Shown here in pieces: positions 43,128-52,061 of a DNA stretch of 64,000 nt. The position numbers were made by a program, and so were the translations under genes. The notes under the pieces were generated by a model. That model saw only the letters and a program-made list of their open reading frames with translations, made no database searches and had not been told where the DNA came from. The stretch comes from Staphylococcus sp. IVB6240 (GTDB taxonomy: Bacteria; Bacillota; Bacilli; Staphylococcales; Staphylococcaceae), in contig NZ_CP094718.1 of assembly GCF_025558425.1 (NCBI RefSeq), forward strand, positions 1,674,001-1,738,000, read 5' to 3'. Positions within the stretch are counted from its first letter, which is position 1. Every line of letters begins with the position of its first letter.

Positions 43128-44720
43128 ATGAAACAATCATTATCAAAAAAGAAAAAGCATCGTAATATTGTTTATACTGTCGCTTTCTCTATTATCTTAC
43201 TTATGACGCTCATAGCTGCCGTCTTCCCAAAAGGCTTTGGTAACTATGCGCAACATGTTTATGACTTTTTATCCATTAATTTTGGATGGCTTTTCCTCAT
43301 TATTGTATTTGTCTTAGATATCTTTTTAATTTTCCTTGCCGCTTCACGTTACGGCCGATTTAAATTAGGACCCGATGATGGAGAACCGGAATTCTCATTT
43401 ATTTCATGGATTGGCATGTTGTTCTCTGCAGGTCTTGGTGTTGGGATTGTGTTCTGGGGTGTTGCCGAACCATTAACACATTATTTACACTCTCCATTTC
43501 CAAATAGTGTCAAAGGAGAATCCGTTGAATCTGCTCGCTTAGCAATGGGATATACCTTCTTCCACTGGGGTATTTCACAATGGTCTATTTTTGCCATGAG
43601 TGGTTTAATTGTTGCGTACTTCCAATTCCGAAAACAGCGTGACGGTCTTATTTCTACCGCAATGGAACCCGTATTCGGGGAAACCTATCGCCGACCATAC
43701 CGAAATGTGATTGATATCCTTGCGATTATTGCTACAGTGATGGGGATTGCCACTTCTATCGGTTTAGGTATTTTACAAATTGCAGGTGGCTTAAATCATG
43801 TCTTTCATGTTCCGAACAACACCATTACACTCATTGTGATAACAGTACTTATGACAGGTATCTTTTTAAGTTCTGCATTAACCGGTATTGAACGTGGTGT
43901 AAAATGGTTGAGTAATTTAAATATCATTATCGGTGCAGCATTACTCATCTTTATCTTTATTTTTGGTGATTTACGTTTTATTGTTGAAACATTTACTGTA
44001 TCTATTGGAGATTATATTTCTCACTTTGTCACTTATAGTCTTCGTATTGATCCGTATACTGGCGATAACAGTTGGATTCAACAGTGGACAGTCTTCTATT
44101 GGGCTTGGGTTATCTCTTGGTCGCCATTCATTGGTGGTTTCGTCGCACGTGTTTCTCGTGGTCGTACCATTCGTGAGTTTGTTGTGGGTGTACTTATTAT
44201 CCCACCATTAATCTCATTCACATGGATTGCAGGCTTTGGTGGAACAGCCATTAACTGGGCACTACACAAAAATTCAAATATCGCACAAGTTGTCGACAAA
44301 GATTATACAGTCGCACTGTTTGAATTATTACGTAACTTCCCTTTATATGAAGTAACAAGCGGCTTAGCGATTATCTTGATTTTCACATTTATCGTGACGA
44401 GCGCCGACTCTACAACACATATCGTTTCAGGTATGGCAACGGGCGGTGTGGAAAACCCTAAGCGTAAACACAAACTTGTATGGGGGCTTTTAATTGGTGG
44501 TATTTCACTAGCACTTACTGTTGCCGGTGGACTCACAAGTTTACAAACCGCGTCTGTAGTAACAGGATTACCTTTCTCAATTATTCTATTGCTAATGATT
44601 TTCTCTTTAATGCGTGCACTACATCGTGAACCGACGGAACATTTCCAAATGACACACATTGAAGATGAAAAAGACTTCTCTAAAACCATTGAAGAACGCG
44701 AAAAAAACAAAGAAATGTAG
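43128..44720 (+). CDS. BCCT-family betaine/choline/carnitine transporter
   Basis: This 530-residue transporter imports a trimethylammonium solute such as glycine betaine for osmoprotection. Twelve hydrophobic segments are visible, with the family blocks GMLFSAGLGVGIVFWGVAEP and WAWVISWSPFIGGFVARVSRGRTIREF, the Trp-rich part of the substrate box, and SADSTTHIVSGMATGG. The closest functional names are OpuD or CudT, which I cannot tell apart. The ATG at 43128 follows AAGGGG. The 300 bases upstream hold no gene. Repeat copies follow directly after the stop. Confidence 0.9.
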   Translation: MKQSLSKKKKHRNIVYTVAFSIILLMTLIAAVFPKGFGNYAQHVYDFLSINFGWLFLIIVFVLDIFLIFLAASRYGRFKLGPDDGEPEFSFISWIGMLFSAGLGVGIVFWGVAEPLTHYLHSPFPNSVKGESVESARLAMGYTFFHWGISQWSIFAMSGLIVAYFQFRKQRDGLISTAMEPVFGETYRRPYRNVIDILAIIATVMGIATSIGLGILQIAGGLNHVFHVPNNTITLIVITVLMTGIFLSSALTGIERGVKWLSNLNIIIGAALLIFIFIFGDLRFIVETFTVSIGDYISHFVTYSLRIDPYTGDNSWIQQWTVFYWAWVISWSPFIGGFVARVSRGRTIREFVVGVLIIPPLISFTWIAGFGGTAINWALHKNSNIAQVVDKDYTVALFELLRNFPLYEVTSGLAIILIFTFIVTSADSTTHIVSGMATGGVENPKRKHKLVWGLLIGGISLALTVAGGLTSLQTASVVTGLPFSIILLLMIFSLMRALHREPTEHFQMTHIEDEKDFSKTIEEREKNKEM

Positions 44721-44721
44721 T

Positions 44722-44842
44722 AACGAGGTTGTGAGAGAAGCGTTTAGAATTCGAACAGAACTAGAGCAGCGATCAAAATCTATTCACAGATTTTGAAGAG
44801 CTGTGAAGTTCTGTTGAGAATTCTGCTTCTTGAACACTGACA
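44722..44842 (+). repeat. Interspersed palindromic repeat, copy B
   Basis: Begins ACGAGGTTGTGAGAGAAG and ends TTGAACACTGACAT. Nested complements AGAATTC/GAATTCT, ACAGAACT/AGTTCTGT and AAAATCT/AGATTTT make it one long imperfect hairpin. Copy D is nearly identical. Confidence 0.85.
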
Positions 44843-44843
44843 T

Positions 44844-44970
44844 TACGAGGTTGTGAGAGAAAAGCTTAGAATTCGAACAGAATCGGAGCAATAAGAAAAA
44901 TTGTTTTTTGATTTTATCGAATTGCGTGTAGAAGTTGATTGATAAATGCCTACACCTTATTATTGTTCGC
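44844..44970 (+). repeat. Interspersed palindromic repeat, copy C
   Basis: Directly follows copy B in the same orientation, beginning ACGAGGTTGTGAGAGAAAAG with TTAGAATTCGAACAGAAT. The right half diverges (GATTTTATCGAATTG) and matches copy E. Confidence 0.75.
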
Positions 44971-45050
44971 CACATATCTAATTACCCTCATAGGAGCACT
45001 ACAACAGAACTGTTCAACATTTTCTAATTCTATTTGACAGAGAACCATAA

Positions 45051-45098
45051 AAATACACCTCAAAATTAGATTAATAAATCTAATTTTGAGGTGTATTT
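45051..45098. terminator. Perfect 22-base palindrome
   Basis: The 22-base arms at 45051-45072 and 45077-45098 are exact complements (AATACACCTCAAAATTAG and onward) around a four-base loop, with AT-rich flanks. It can act as a bidirectional terminator between the repeat pair and the small-gene cassette. Confidence 0.75.
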
Positions 45099-45156
45099 AA
45101 ACATACTCAATTTCTACTAATTAAAATCTTTTGCTAATCAGAAAAAGGAGAAACAA

Positions 45157-45222
45157 AAGAGGTTGGGACACCGTTTATTGGTTCCCCAGAGTACAATTTA
45201 TTATGTCTCAACCCCTTTTGTT
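45157..45222 (-). terminator. Terminator after the small membrane gene
   Basis: AAAAGAGGTTGGGACA and TGTCTCAACCCCTTTT pair around a loop. Such GGTTGGGACA hairpins are common between staphylococcal genes. It lies just after the stop at 45228. Confidence 0.7.
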
Positions 45223-45227
45223 TTTTT

Positions 45228-45506
45228 TTATAAATCTTTGCTTTTCATTTTTGTAAGTTCTTTATTCATTTTCCTCTTGTTATTTTTTTGACCTTTATAC
45301 CATTGCTCTAATAAAAATATTAGACCTAATACCAAGAGAACTAATGATGTTATTATCCCTAACCTATCAGTAACCAACATAAATATAACAAATCCACTAA
45401 AAACAATAGGAATTATTAGACCTAGGTATTTATTAGTTGAAGACGAAAGATAATACTGTGTTGCTAACATAATAATAAGTATAACTATAGTTATTATTTC
45501 ATTCAT
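45228..45506 (-). CDS. Small membrane protein of the DUF2089 cassette
   Basis: This 92-residue protein has three hydrophobic segments (about residues 3-20, 27-46 and 49-67) and a basic tail rich in Lys and Met. I do not recognise the family. It is last in a three-gene minus-strand cassette, six bases after the DUF2089 regulator gene, with AT-rich codon use unlike the neighbouring core genes. Possible roles include envelope-stress or immunity functions, but nothing in the sequence decides this. Confidence 0.7.
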   Translation of the reverse strand: MNEIITIVILIIMLATQYYLSSSTNKYLGLIIPIVFSGFVIFMLVTDRLGIITSLVLLVLGLIFLLEQWYKGQKNNKRKMNKELTKMKSKDL

Positions 45507-45512
45507 TTAAAT

Positions 45513-45809
45513 TTAACCTTTCTTTTCAGTATTGTATAGATCAATGATTTTCTTAGCATCCGACAGAGATATTTTATCTTCAATAGCTAGATGTTTAATA
45601 TATTTAACAAAATCACTTTCATTTTGTCGATCCACAATATTTAATTTTTGAATTAAATTATTCAATCTTAAACGAACTGTAGGATAAGATACTCCATAAA
45701 ATTTTGCTATATCTTTTAATGAACCAGATGAAAGAATGAATTGTTTAATAAATTCTATGTCTTCATTTTCAAGAGACAATAACCATTCCGGTATTTTTTT
45801 ATCAGTCAT
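45513..45809 (-). CDS. DUF2089-type helix-turn-helix protein
   Basis: This 98-residue protein fits DUF2089: PEWLLSLENEDIEFIKQFILSSGSLKDIAKFYGVSYPTVRLRLNNLIQKL, a helix-turn-helix around residues 32-55. Such proteins are presumed transcription regulators, often beside small membrane proteins. I choose the ATG at 45809, ten bases after AAGGAG; a TTG three bases earlier is possible. It is the middle gene of the cassette and probably controls it. The zinc-ribbon N-terminus found in some DUF2089 proteins is absent. Confidence 0.75.
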   Translation of the reverse strand: MTDKKIPEWLLSLENEDIEFIKQFILSSGSLKDIAKFYGVSYPTVRLRLNNLIQKLNIVDRQNESDFVKYIKHLAIEDKISLSDAKKIIDLYNTEKKG

Positions 45810-45876
45810 CAATTATAATCTCCTTTAACTTTTACAATGACATGTTAACATATTTTTAACAAAGTTCAACATATCT

Positions 45877-46254
45877 TTAATTTTGTTTAAGAGTACCTAC
45901 CCCTAACATAAGAGTTTTTAGTACTTCTACTAATTGAATAACAAGTAAATCTATTGCTAAATTAACGATATCCACTAAGATAACCCATATTATCGATGAT
46001 TTTAGAGTTAATTTCGACACTATATATAAAACAACCCACACTAAATAAGGAAATAACAAATTAATAAGGTTAAATGCTGCTAGTTCTGGAATATTCCTAT
46101 TGAAAATATTTAGGCTAATAATACTATACATAGTTACAATGCCATTAAAAACCGTTAAACATAACATTATAAAAACAGAAGATGAAAATATTATAGCCAA
46201 TTTAGTCTCTGACTTCATCGTATTGATGCTCGCAAAATTTAGATATTGATACAT
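45877..46254 (-). CDS. Membrane protein of the DUF2089 cassette
   Basis: This 125-residue protein has about four hydrophobic segments (residues 18-45, 55-80 and two close ones in 88-118) with short loops. I do not recognise a family. It is first in the cassette, 67 bases before the DUF2089 gene, and divergent from coaW. The start at 46254 follows GGAAG; an internal Met at residue 13 is an alternative. AT-rich composition suggests acquisition from outside. Confidence 0.65.
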   Translation of the reverse strand: MYQYLNFASINTMKSETKLAIIFSSSVFIMLCLTVFNGIVTMYSIISLNIFNRNIPELAAFNLINLLFPYLVWVVLYIVSKLTLKSSIIWVILVDIVNLAIDLLVIQLVEVLKTLMLGVGTLKQN

Positions 46255-46362
46255 TTATTACTTCCATTGCAAAAGGTATAACATCAGAGTAATTGATACT
46301 ATCCATTTACAACAAATTCATTTAATATGTATATGTAAATATAAATAAAGAGGTGACGCTTA

Positions 46363-47160
46363 ATGCGAATCGGTATTGATGCGGGTGGGACATTGATCAA
46401 AATGGTCATTGAACAAGATGACCAGCGCAAGTACCAAACTTATCTGTCTACACAACTAGAAGAAGTTGCAGCATGGCTCAATGACCAACCATGCGAAGAT
46501 ATCCATATCACAGGTGGTAAGGCAAAAATGTTACATGACATGCTAAACTGTGATGCCAAAACCTATATCGAATTTGATGCTGCTGCAAAGGGCATACAAA
46601 TTTTACTAAAAGAACAAGGAACACAACTTGATCGCTATATTTTCACAAATGTAGGAACAGGCACATCTATTCACTTGTCTGATGCTTCAGGTCAACAACG
46701 TGTTGGTGGTATTGGTACAGGTGGTGGCATGATTCGTGGTTTAGGTTATCTCCTCACTGAAATTGATGACTATGAAACTTTAACAAATCTTGCTCAAGAT
46801 GGAGATCGAGATATTATTGATTTAAAAGTAAAACATATCTATAAAAATGATACGCCACCGATTTCAGGTGAATTAACTGCCGCAAACTTTGGACATGTCC
46901 TCCATAACTTGGATAAAACTTTTACAGATGCCGATAAGCTTGCCTCTGTAATGGGCGTTGTAGGTGAAAGTGTGACAACCGTTTCAATCCACGTTGCACG
47001 TGAACATGCAGCTGAAGATGTCGTATATATCGGGTCATCATTCCATAACAATCCATTACTTCAACAAGTTGTGACAGACTATACGATTTTACGTGGCTTC
47101 AAACCACACTATTTAGATAATGGTGCATTTTCAGGTGCACTCGGAACATTATATCTATAA
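46363..47160 (+). CDS. coaW: Type II pantothenate kinase CoaW
   Basis: This 265-residue ATPase-fold kinase phosphorylates pantothenate, the first step to coenzyme A. Staphylococci use this type II enzyme, which is not inhibited by CoA. N-terminal [16 protein letters not shown] is the phosphate-binding loop; [10 protein letters not shown] and [19 protein letters not shown] are typical. GAGGTG precedes the ATG and a strong hairpin follows the stop. Length matches S. aureus CoaW. Confidence 0.95.
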   Translation: MRIGIDAGGTLIKMVIEQDDQRKYQTYLSTQLEEVAAWLNDQPCEDIHITGGKAKMLHDMLNCDAKTYIEFDAAAKGIQILLKEQGTQLDRYIFTNVGTGTSIHLSDASGQQRVGGIGTGGGMIRGLGYLLTEIDDYETLTNLAQDGDRDIIDLKVKHIYKNDTPPISGELTAANFGHVLHNLDKTFTDADKLASVMGVVGESVTTVSIHVAREHAAEDVVYIGSSFHNNPLLQQVVTDYTILRGFKPHYLDNGAFSGALGTLYL

Positions 47161-47208
47161 AAAAGTGGGAAAACATACCTTTTGATAAGGTCGTTTTCCC
47201 ACTTTTTA
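47160..47208. terminator. Terminator between coaW and the DUF2750 gene
   Basis: AAAAAGTGGGAAAAC and GTTTTCCCACTTTTT pair, with inner ACCTT/AGGT. Suitable for both convergent genes. Confidence 0.9.
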
Positions 47209-47212
47209 TTAT

Positions 47213-47968
47213 TTAAAACGTTAGTTCATTTGCTAATTTTTGAGCTGAAACAATTGTGCCGACAACACCTGGTTTCACATCAATGGCTACGTAACGATTG
47301 TCATCGCGTAACTCATCAAGCCACTCCGCAAACACTTCGCCTTCTACATCAATTAATTCAAATGATTCAAAGTCTTCTTCAGCGACTCTTTCAGCACGTT
47401 TACTCAAACTCCATACAGGCATGAAGTGTGATTGTTCAAAGTTGTCATTCTCATCATAAACAACCGCAAAATGCTTCATTCCTTTTTGTGTTAAACCATA
47501 AACAGTATCTGATTTTGCGACGTCTTGAACAAATTCACGAATACGAATATTATCCAAATCCGTCATAATATCATTGACAGCTTCTACGATTTTAATCTCA
47601 TGCCCAGCCGCCTTATCTGTTACATTTACTAAAGCTTCATCTTCTTGATCGAACATTTCATCTAACTCGTACGTTGCAAAACGATCGATATCCATTGTGA
47701 TAATTTTATCGTAAGCCACATCAAACTTCTCTAAGTACTCTGTTGCAAATGATTCACGTGTCCAAAAACAGAAGTACGGACGATCTCGATACGTATGCTT
47801 AATGATTTTTTTGTCTTTAACTGCGATAAAAAACTGTTCGTTCGTTAAGATGTCTTTATAAAAACGTTCGCTTTTATAAGTCATGCGATAGCCCTCCACT
47901 TGTAAATTCTCATCATCGACTATAAATGACACCGATGATTCCGTCAATGTGTCGAAGTCTTCTTTCAT
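47213..47968 (-). CDS. Tandem DUF2750-like protein
   Basis: This 251-residue acidic cytosolic protein seems to contain two related halves: FFIAVKDKKIIKHTYRDRPYFCFWTRESFATEYLEKF early, and YGLTQKGMKHFAVVYDENDNF with FMPVWSLSKRAERVAEEDFESFELIDVEGEVF late. Both resemble DUF2750, whose function is unknown. I use the ATG at 47968 (a GTG three bases earlier is alternative); the SD is poor. It converges on coaW. Confidence 0.72.
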   Translation of the reverse strand: MKEDFDTLTESSVSFIVDDENLQVEGYRMTYKSERFYKDILTNEQFFIAVKDKKIIKHTYRDRPYFCFWTRESFATEYLEKFDVAYDKIITMDIDRFATYELDEMFDQEDEALVNVTDKAAGHEIKIVEAVNDIMTDLDNIRIREFVQDVAKSDTVYGLTQKGMKHFAVVYDENDNFEQSHFMPVWSLSKRAERVAEEDFESFELIDVEGEVFAEWLDELRDDNRYVAIDVKPGVVGTIVSAQKLANELTF

Positions 47969-48065
47969 CACTCCAACGATGTAGCTATCTAAATAAAAAA
48001 ACGATAGCTTGATGACGTCCCTATTTAGTTAGACTATAACATACTTTATACAGATAACATAGGTG

Positions 48066-48187
48066 AACGAGGTTGTAAGAGAAGCGCTTAGAATTTGAAC
48101 AGAACTCAAGCAGCGATCAAAATCGTTTCTCAGATTTTGAAGAACTGTGAAGTTCTGCTGAGAATTCTGCTTATCGAACACTGACAG
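48066..48187 (+). repeat. Interspersed palindromic repeat, copy D
   Basis: Begins ACGAGGTTGTAAGAGAAG and ends ATCGAACACTGACAG, matching copy B over most of its length with the same nested complements. No gene lies in the 47969-48379 gap. Confidence 0.85.
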
Positions 48188-48188
48188 C

Positions 48189-48309
48189 ACGAGATTGTGA
48201 GAGGCGCACTTTGGGTTTGAGCAGTATCGAAACAACAAGGTAGAATCACTTTTGGATTTTATCGAATTGCAAAATTCTGCCGTAACCCCTGTTGCTCGAA
48301 CACTGACAG
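48189..48309 (+). repeat. Interspersed palindromic repeat, copy E
   Basis: Follows copy D head-to-tail, beginning ACGAGATTGTGAGAGGCG and ending CTCGAACACTGACAGG. It shares TTTTGGATTTTATCGAATTG with copy C, so the pairs B-C and D-E have the same composite layout. Confidence 0.8.
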
Positions 48310-48379
48310 GACGAAATGATGAAAAGTACATCCACAATTCAGCCGGCATTTCTATCTACTCAACATAATGACATACTCG

Positions 48380-49576
48380 TTAGTTCTTAAGTCCTGCTGC
48401 CTCCAGAAATTCCTGTTCATATTCTTCAATATCCGCTTCACTTTCTGCATGCCAAATACAACCAAAACGTGAATCTACATGTTGATCTGTATACCAGTCA
48501 CCATCATAGTATGATAATGGGAAAAGAACACCTTTTTTAATGAATGTTTTAATTGCTTCATGAAAACGCTCATTATCTCCATTTGCGACATAGCTGTAAA
48601 ACTTATGATAGTCACCTTCTAAACAATCAGCCAATAACAACATACTTGTAGAGCCATTTTGTCGATAGTTTAAATCAATCGCATATACTTCACCATCTGC
48701 GTCTTCCAACAAATCAAATCCTGCCACACCGATAAAGCCTTCTTCAACTGCTCTTTCCATCAATGCACGTCCTGCATCAATGACCGTTTGTGGTACATGT
48801 TGTGCGTTGATATTTCCTTGATAAAAACCATACGCATTCGTCAATTGTTTTGCCGCTCCAAGATAAAGAATACCTTTGTCTGGATGTTTGGCAAACTGCA
48901 CGCAATAATTATCCACCACATCAATGCACTGTTCAATAATCAATGTGTCCGTAGCTGCTTCAGCCTTTTTCACACGTTCAATTGCCTTTTCAAGTTCTTC
49001 TTGCGTATAGCAAATCATGACACCATATCCACCGGCTGTCGGTAGATCATCACCCGGCTTAATGACAACGGGTAGTTCCCATTCACGTACCGCATCTTCA
49101 AACGCTTTAAATGGCACGACTTCACGCTTTGGTAAATACTTACCATTAGTCCATTCTGGTATTTTGGATTTATTGTTCAAATCAATAAACGTTTGCTTAT
49201 TCATCGCATACTTATCTGCTGGTACAATATCTTCACCATGCACATATTGGAAATAAATTTTTCGGTCTTCTTCTAAGGTTAAACGTTGTAATAGTGACTC
49301 ATATGAAGATTGGTCTTTAAAATAATATAAATTATCTGGAATACTGCGATGAACCAATTCAAATAATTGTGCTAACTTATCTGTCACACTTGCTTCGTGT
49401 ACGATGACTGGCATGTTAGCGATGAGCAGTTCTCTCGCTGACAAGAAGTTTGATTGGTGTTCATCTGGTTCTAACCATGGATTAGAAATATATGAAGGTC
49501 GAGATGAGTATACGACATCATTAGAATACAACTCAGCCATTGTTAAATATGAATGACTATTTTTTACATTGGTCAT
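48380..49576 (-). CDS. ATP-grasp ligase-like protein
   Basis: This 398-residue protein has an ATP-grasp core: ELPVVIKPGDDLPTAGGYGV (nucleotide-binding strand and glycine loop), TLIIEQCID and GFDLLEDADGEVYAIDLNYRQNGSTSM (metal-binding Asp/Asn). ATP-grasp enzymes join a carboxylate to an amine or thiol; the substrate here is unknown. Its ATG overlaps the stop of the M20 gene (ATGA), so the two are translationally coupled and controlled by the upstream SAM-I riboswitch. That points to sulfur amino acid or S-adenosylmethionine-linked metabolism. Confidence 0.85.
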   Translation of the reverse strand: MTNVKNSHSYLTMAELYSNDVVYSSRPSYISNPWLEPDEHQSNFLSARELLIANMPVIVHEASVTDKLAQLFELVHRSIPDNLYYFKDQSSYESLLQRLTLEEDRKIYFQYVHGEDIVPADKYAMNKQTFIDLNNKSKIPEWTNGKYLPKREVVPFKAFEDAVREWELPVVIKPGDDLPTAGGYGVMICYTQEELEKAIERVKKAEAATDTLIIEQCIDVVDNYCVQFAKHPDKGILYLGAAKQLTNAYGFYQGNINAQHVPQTVIDAGRALMERAVEEGFIGVAGFDLLEDADGEVYAIDLNYRQNGSTSMLLLADCLEGDYHKFYSYVANGDNERFHEAIKTFIKKGVLFPLSYYDGDWYTDQHVDSRFGCIWHAESEADIEEYEQEFLEAAGLKN

Positions 49577-50757
49577 AATAAATGCTCCCTTAACAATTGA
49601 TGTTCTTGTTGTATTTTCTCGAGTTGCGCTGGATCTTGAATTAACTTCGCGCCCATCAACGCAATAATTTTTGCCCCTTTAATTAACGCCTTGTCGCCCA
49701 TTGGACTTGCTGCTGCTTCTCTAAAACGATGTGTGTGTCCCACTAAACTACGAGGTCCTATTTTTACATGAGGATGAATCGTAGGCACGACATGACTCAC
49801 GTTACCTGTATCTGTTGAACCAAATCCAAAGTCATCGTGACTGACTTCTTCTCCAAGTTCTGTGGCATACTTTTCGAATAATTTATCTAATAATGGAGAT
49901 TTAATAAACTCATTTACACCATTTTGAATTGGACCAAATTCGTAATTACAGCCTGTTTGTAATGCCGCCCCTTTAGCAATGTCATGCACACGCTCCGTTA
50001 AGATGTCCAAGGACTTACGCGTTGTCCCCCTTGTATAGAAACGCGCATGAGTAAAGTCAGGAATAATATTCGCAGCCTTACCACCATCTAATATCACGCC
50101 ATGAACACGTTCAGAAGGTTGAATATGTTGACGTAATTGTGCCACACCATTAAAGAAACTGAGCATTGCATCTAGCGCATTGCGTGCTTCATATGCATTT
50201 TCTGAAGCATGTGCACTACGTCCGAAGAATTTTATATCTAATACATCAACGGCTAATGTATGAATCGTTGGATAGGTTTCATTACCCGGATGAATCATTA
50301 ATGCCACATCAACATCAATGAGTCCTTCTTTCACATAAGATGCTTTTGCAGAGCCATTTTCGCCACCTTCTTCTGCTGGACAACCATACACTACGACTGT
50401 ACCACCAATCTCATCGACCACTTGTTTTAAAGCGATACCCGCTAACACACTCGCTGTCCCAATAATATTGTGACCACAAGCGTGACCAAGACCTGGTAAT
50501 GCATCATACTCAGCTAAAAAGCCAATTCTTGGGCCTGGTTTCTCAGATTGGTAAGTTGCGATAAAGCCTGTCGCATGACCAGCGATATCTCGTGTTACTT
50601 CAAAATCATGTTGCTTTAAATGATCAATTAATAATCGTGAAGCAAATAATTCTTCATTGCCTAATTCTGGGCGTTCATGTATTTGATGACTCATGTCCAA
50701 ATAATTCAGCCTATGGTTATCTATATAGTCTAGGATCTGTTGTTTTACTGTAATCAA
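49573..50757 (-). CDS. M20-family metallo-amidohydrolase
   Basis: This 394-residue M20 peptidase/amidohydrolase of the aminoacylase/AbgB type has metal ligands in GLGHACGHNIIGTA and the acidic pair in GCPAEEGGENGSA; a dimerisation domain is inserted around residues 180-300. Such enzymes cut N-acyl amino acids or dipeptides. A related S. aureus gene near luxS may be the one called hmrA, but I am not sure. It is first after a SAM-I riboswitch and precedes the ATP-grasp gene, so a hydrolase/ligase pair for a sulfur-containing amide is my inference. Confidence 0.87.
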   Translation of the reverse strand: MITVKQQILDYIDNHRLNYLDMSHQIHERPELGNEELFASRLLIDHLKQHDFEVTRDIAGHATGFIATYQSEKPGPRIGFLAEYDALPGLGHACGHNIIGTASVLAGIALKQVVDEIGGTVVVYGCPAEEGGENGSAKASYVKEGLIDVDVALMIHPGNETYPTIHTLAVDVLDIKFFGRSAHASENAYEARNALDAMLSFFNGVAQLRQHIQPSERVHGVILDGGKAANIIPDFTHARFYTRGTTRKSLDILTERVHDIAKGAALQTGCNYEFGPIQNGVNEFIKSPLLDKLFEKYATELGEEVSHDDFGFGSTDTGNVSHVVPTIHPHVKIGPRSLVGHTHRFREAAASPMGDKALIKGAKIIALMGAKLIQDPAQLEKIQQEHQLLREHLL

Positions 50758-50774
50758 TGAAAAAAGCTCCTTTC

Positions 50775-50836
50775 AAAAAAATATCAACTTTGTAATAACG
50801 CTCTATTTATCAAGTGCGATATGTACAAAGTTGATA
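50775..50836 (-). terminator. Terminator of the SAM-I riboswitch
   Basis: TATCAACTTTGTA (50824-50836, minus strand) and TACAAAGTTGATA (50782-50794) are exact complements, followed by TTTTTTT. It ends about 18 bases before the M20 start. With the aptamer it forms a transcriptional off-switch. Confidence 0.93.
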
Positions 50837-50852
50837 ATATCTTGTCCACGTC

Positions 50853-50955
50853 ATTTATCTGTCAGCCATGTTGCTGTTGGATTTAGCACCTTTATCGTCT
50901 CCGATGAGGTTGCAGGGTTTCACTGGGCCAATTCCCTCCACCACTCTTGATAAAT
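50853..50955 (-). ncRNA. SAM-I riboswitch (S box)
   Basis: Minus strand shows ATCAAGAG, GGTGGAGGGAATTGGCCC, GTGAAACCCTGCAACC, CGGAGACG, GGTGCTAAATCCAACAG and CTGACAGAT in S-box order. P1 pairs AUUUAUC with GAUAAAU exactly. It controls the M20/ATP-grasp operon: high S-adenosylmethionine favours termination. Confidence 0.95.
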
Positions 50956-51167
50956 TATATTTAATTATTACTCATTCTATCGGATTTGTTACCATTTGTC
51001 ATGCTATTTTTTCAATATTTTCTAAAATCTTTACAAAATTAATAATACCCGCTACTCTCAACCTTTAAACAAAGGAGGTACAGGTAAATGGTTAGATTAT
51101 TCAATTCACACCCCTGTCACTTTTTAATGAATATGATAAAATAACCATAAACTAAAAAGGAGGCGTT

Positions 51168-51641
51168 ATGACGATGCCAAAAATGAATGTTGAAAGTTTT
51201 AACTTAGATCATACAAAAGTGGTTGCTCCTTATATCCGCCTAGCCGGTAAAATGACAGGTAACAACGGGGATGAAATTCATAAATATGATATTCGCTTTA
51301 AGCAACCAAACAAAGAGCACATGGAGATGCCTGGGCTCCACTCATTAGAACATTTGATGGCCGAAAATATTCGTAACCATTCAGACAAAGTGGTAGATTT
51401 AAGCCCTATGGGATGCCAAACTGGTTTTTATGTATCATTCATCAACCATGACGATTATGAAGATGTGTTAAACATTATTGAAAAGACAGTTCAAGATGTC
51501 CTTAATGCCACAGAAGTACCCGCATGCAACGAAGTACAATGTGGTTGGGCAGCTTCTCACTCATTAGAAGGCGCAAAAGAAATTGCTCAAGCCTTTTTAG
51601 ATAAACGTGATCAATGGCACGATGTCTTTGGTGAGGGATAG
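51168..51641 (+). CDS. luxS: S-ribosylhomocysteine lyase LuxS
   Basis: This 157-residue enzyme splits S-ribosylhomocysteine into homocysteine and the AI-2 precursor, closing the activated methyl cycle. Metal-binding HSLEH (H-x-x-E-H) and [10 protein letters not shown] are present, and the catalytic Cys lies in [18 protein letters not shown] precedes the start; an ATG six bases in (MPKMNVESF) fits the spacing too. It is divergent from the SAM-riboswitch operon, which strengthens a shared sulfur theme. Confidence 0.97.
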   Translation: MTMPKMNVESFNLDHTKVVAPYIRLAGKMTGNNGDEIHKYDIRFKQPNKEHMEMPGLHSLEHLMAENIRNHSDKVVDLSPMGCQTGFYVSFINHDDYEDVLNIIEKTVQDVLNATEVPACNEVQCGWAASHSLEGAKEIAQAFLDKRDQWHDVFGEG

Positions 51642-51654
51642 GTTAAAAATCATA

Positions 51655-51688
51655 AAAAAACACGGGTGCATGTGCATCCGTGTTTTTT
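51655..51688. terminator. Bidirectional terminator after luxS
   Basis: AAAAAACACGG-TGCA and TGCA-CCGTGTTTTTT pair around a two-base loop, serving luxS and the convergent DoxX gene. Confidence 0.93.
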
Positions 51689-51694
51689 ATATCA

Positions 51695-52048
51695 TTATAG
51701 TTTTCGTATCCATGTCATTAAGACAAATTGTAATGGGAGTCGACCATATAAAACAGATTGAGGTAATTCTTTATCACCCAATGGTAGTTTATGACGTGCC
51801 ATATAAATATTTGCTGGAAGTACCGCCCATAAAAATGCAATGATTGCATGTTTAAACCAGTAGCCAGGTTTTCTTATAGCTAAGCCAATACCAAAGATCA
51901 ATTCCATCACACCTGTTATCCAAACAATCTCTTTTTTGAACGGTAAATAGTGCGGTACAATATTTCTGAAATTACGTTCTCTCTTAAAGTGTAAATATCC
52001 CGCTCCCGTAAATAAGATTGCTAACAGTTGTCGACTTATCCATTTCAT
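51695..52048 (-). CDS. DoxX-like membrane protein
   Basis: This 117-residue protein has four hydrophobic segments and an N-terminal LLAILFTGAGYLHFKRERNFRNIVPHYLPF block that fits the DoxX/DUF4870-like family of small membrane proteins near redox enzymes. The function is unknown. The ATG at 52048 lies nine bases after AAAGGA; a TTG nine bases earlier is rejected. It follows pdp by 13 bases and may be co-transcribed with it. Confidence 0.75.
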   Translation of the reverse strand: MKWISRQLLAILFTGAGYLHFKRERNFRNIVPHYLPFKKEIVWITGVMELIFGIGLAIRKPGYWFKHAIIAFLWAVLPANIYMARHKLPLGDKELPQSVLYGRLPLQFVLMTWIRKL

Positions 52049-52061
52049 GATACTCAATCCT

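Noticed and set aside
48029..48349. Minus-strand 106-codon frame over repeats D and E
   Set aside because: It reads through two repeat units; a similar frame at 44784-44975 reads copies B and C. No SD and no family.
50868..51068. Plus-strand frame across the SAM-I riboswitch
   Set aside because: Antisense to the aptamer with no SD; the RNA structure explains the sequence.
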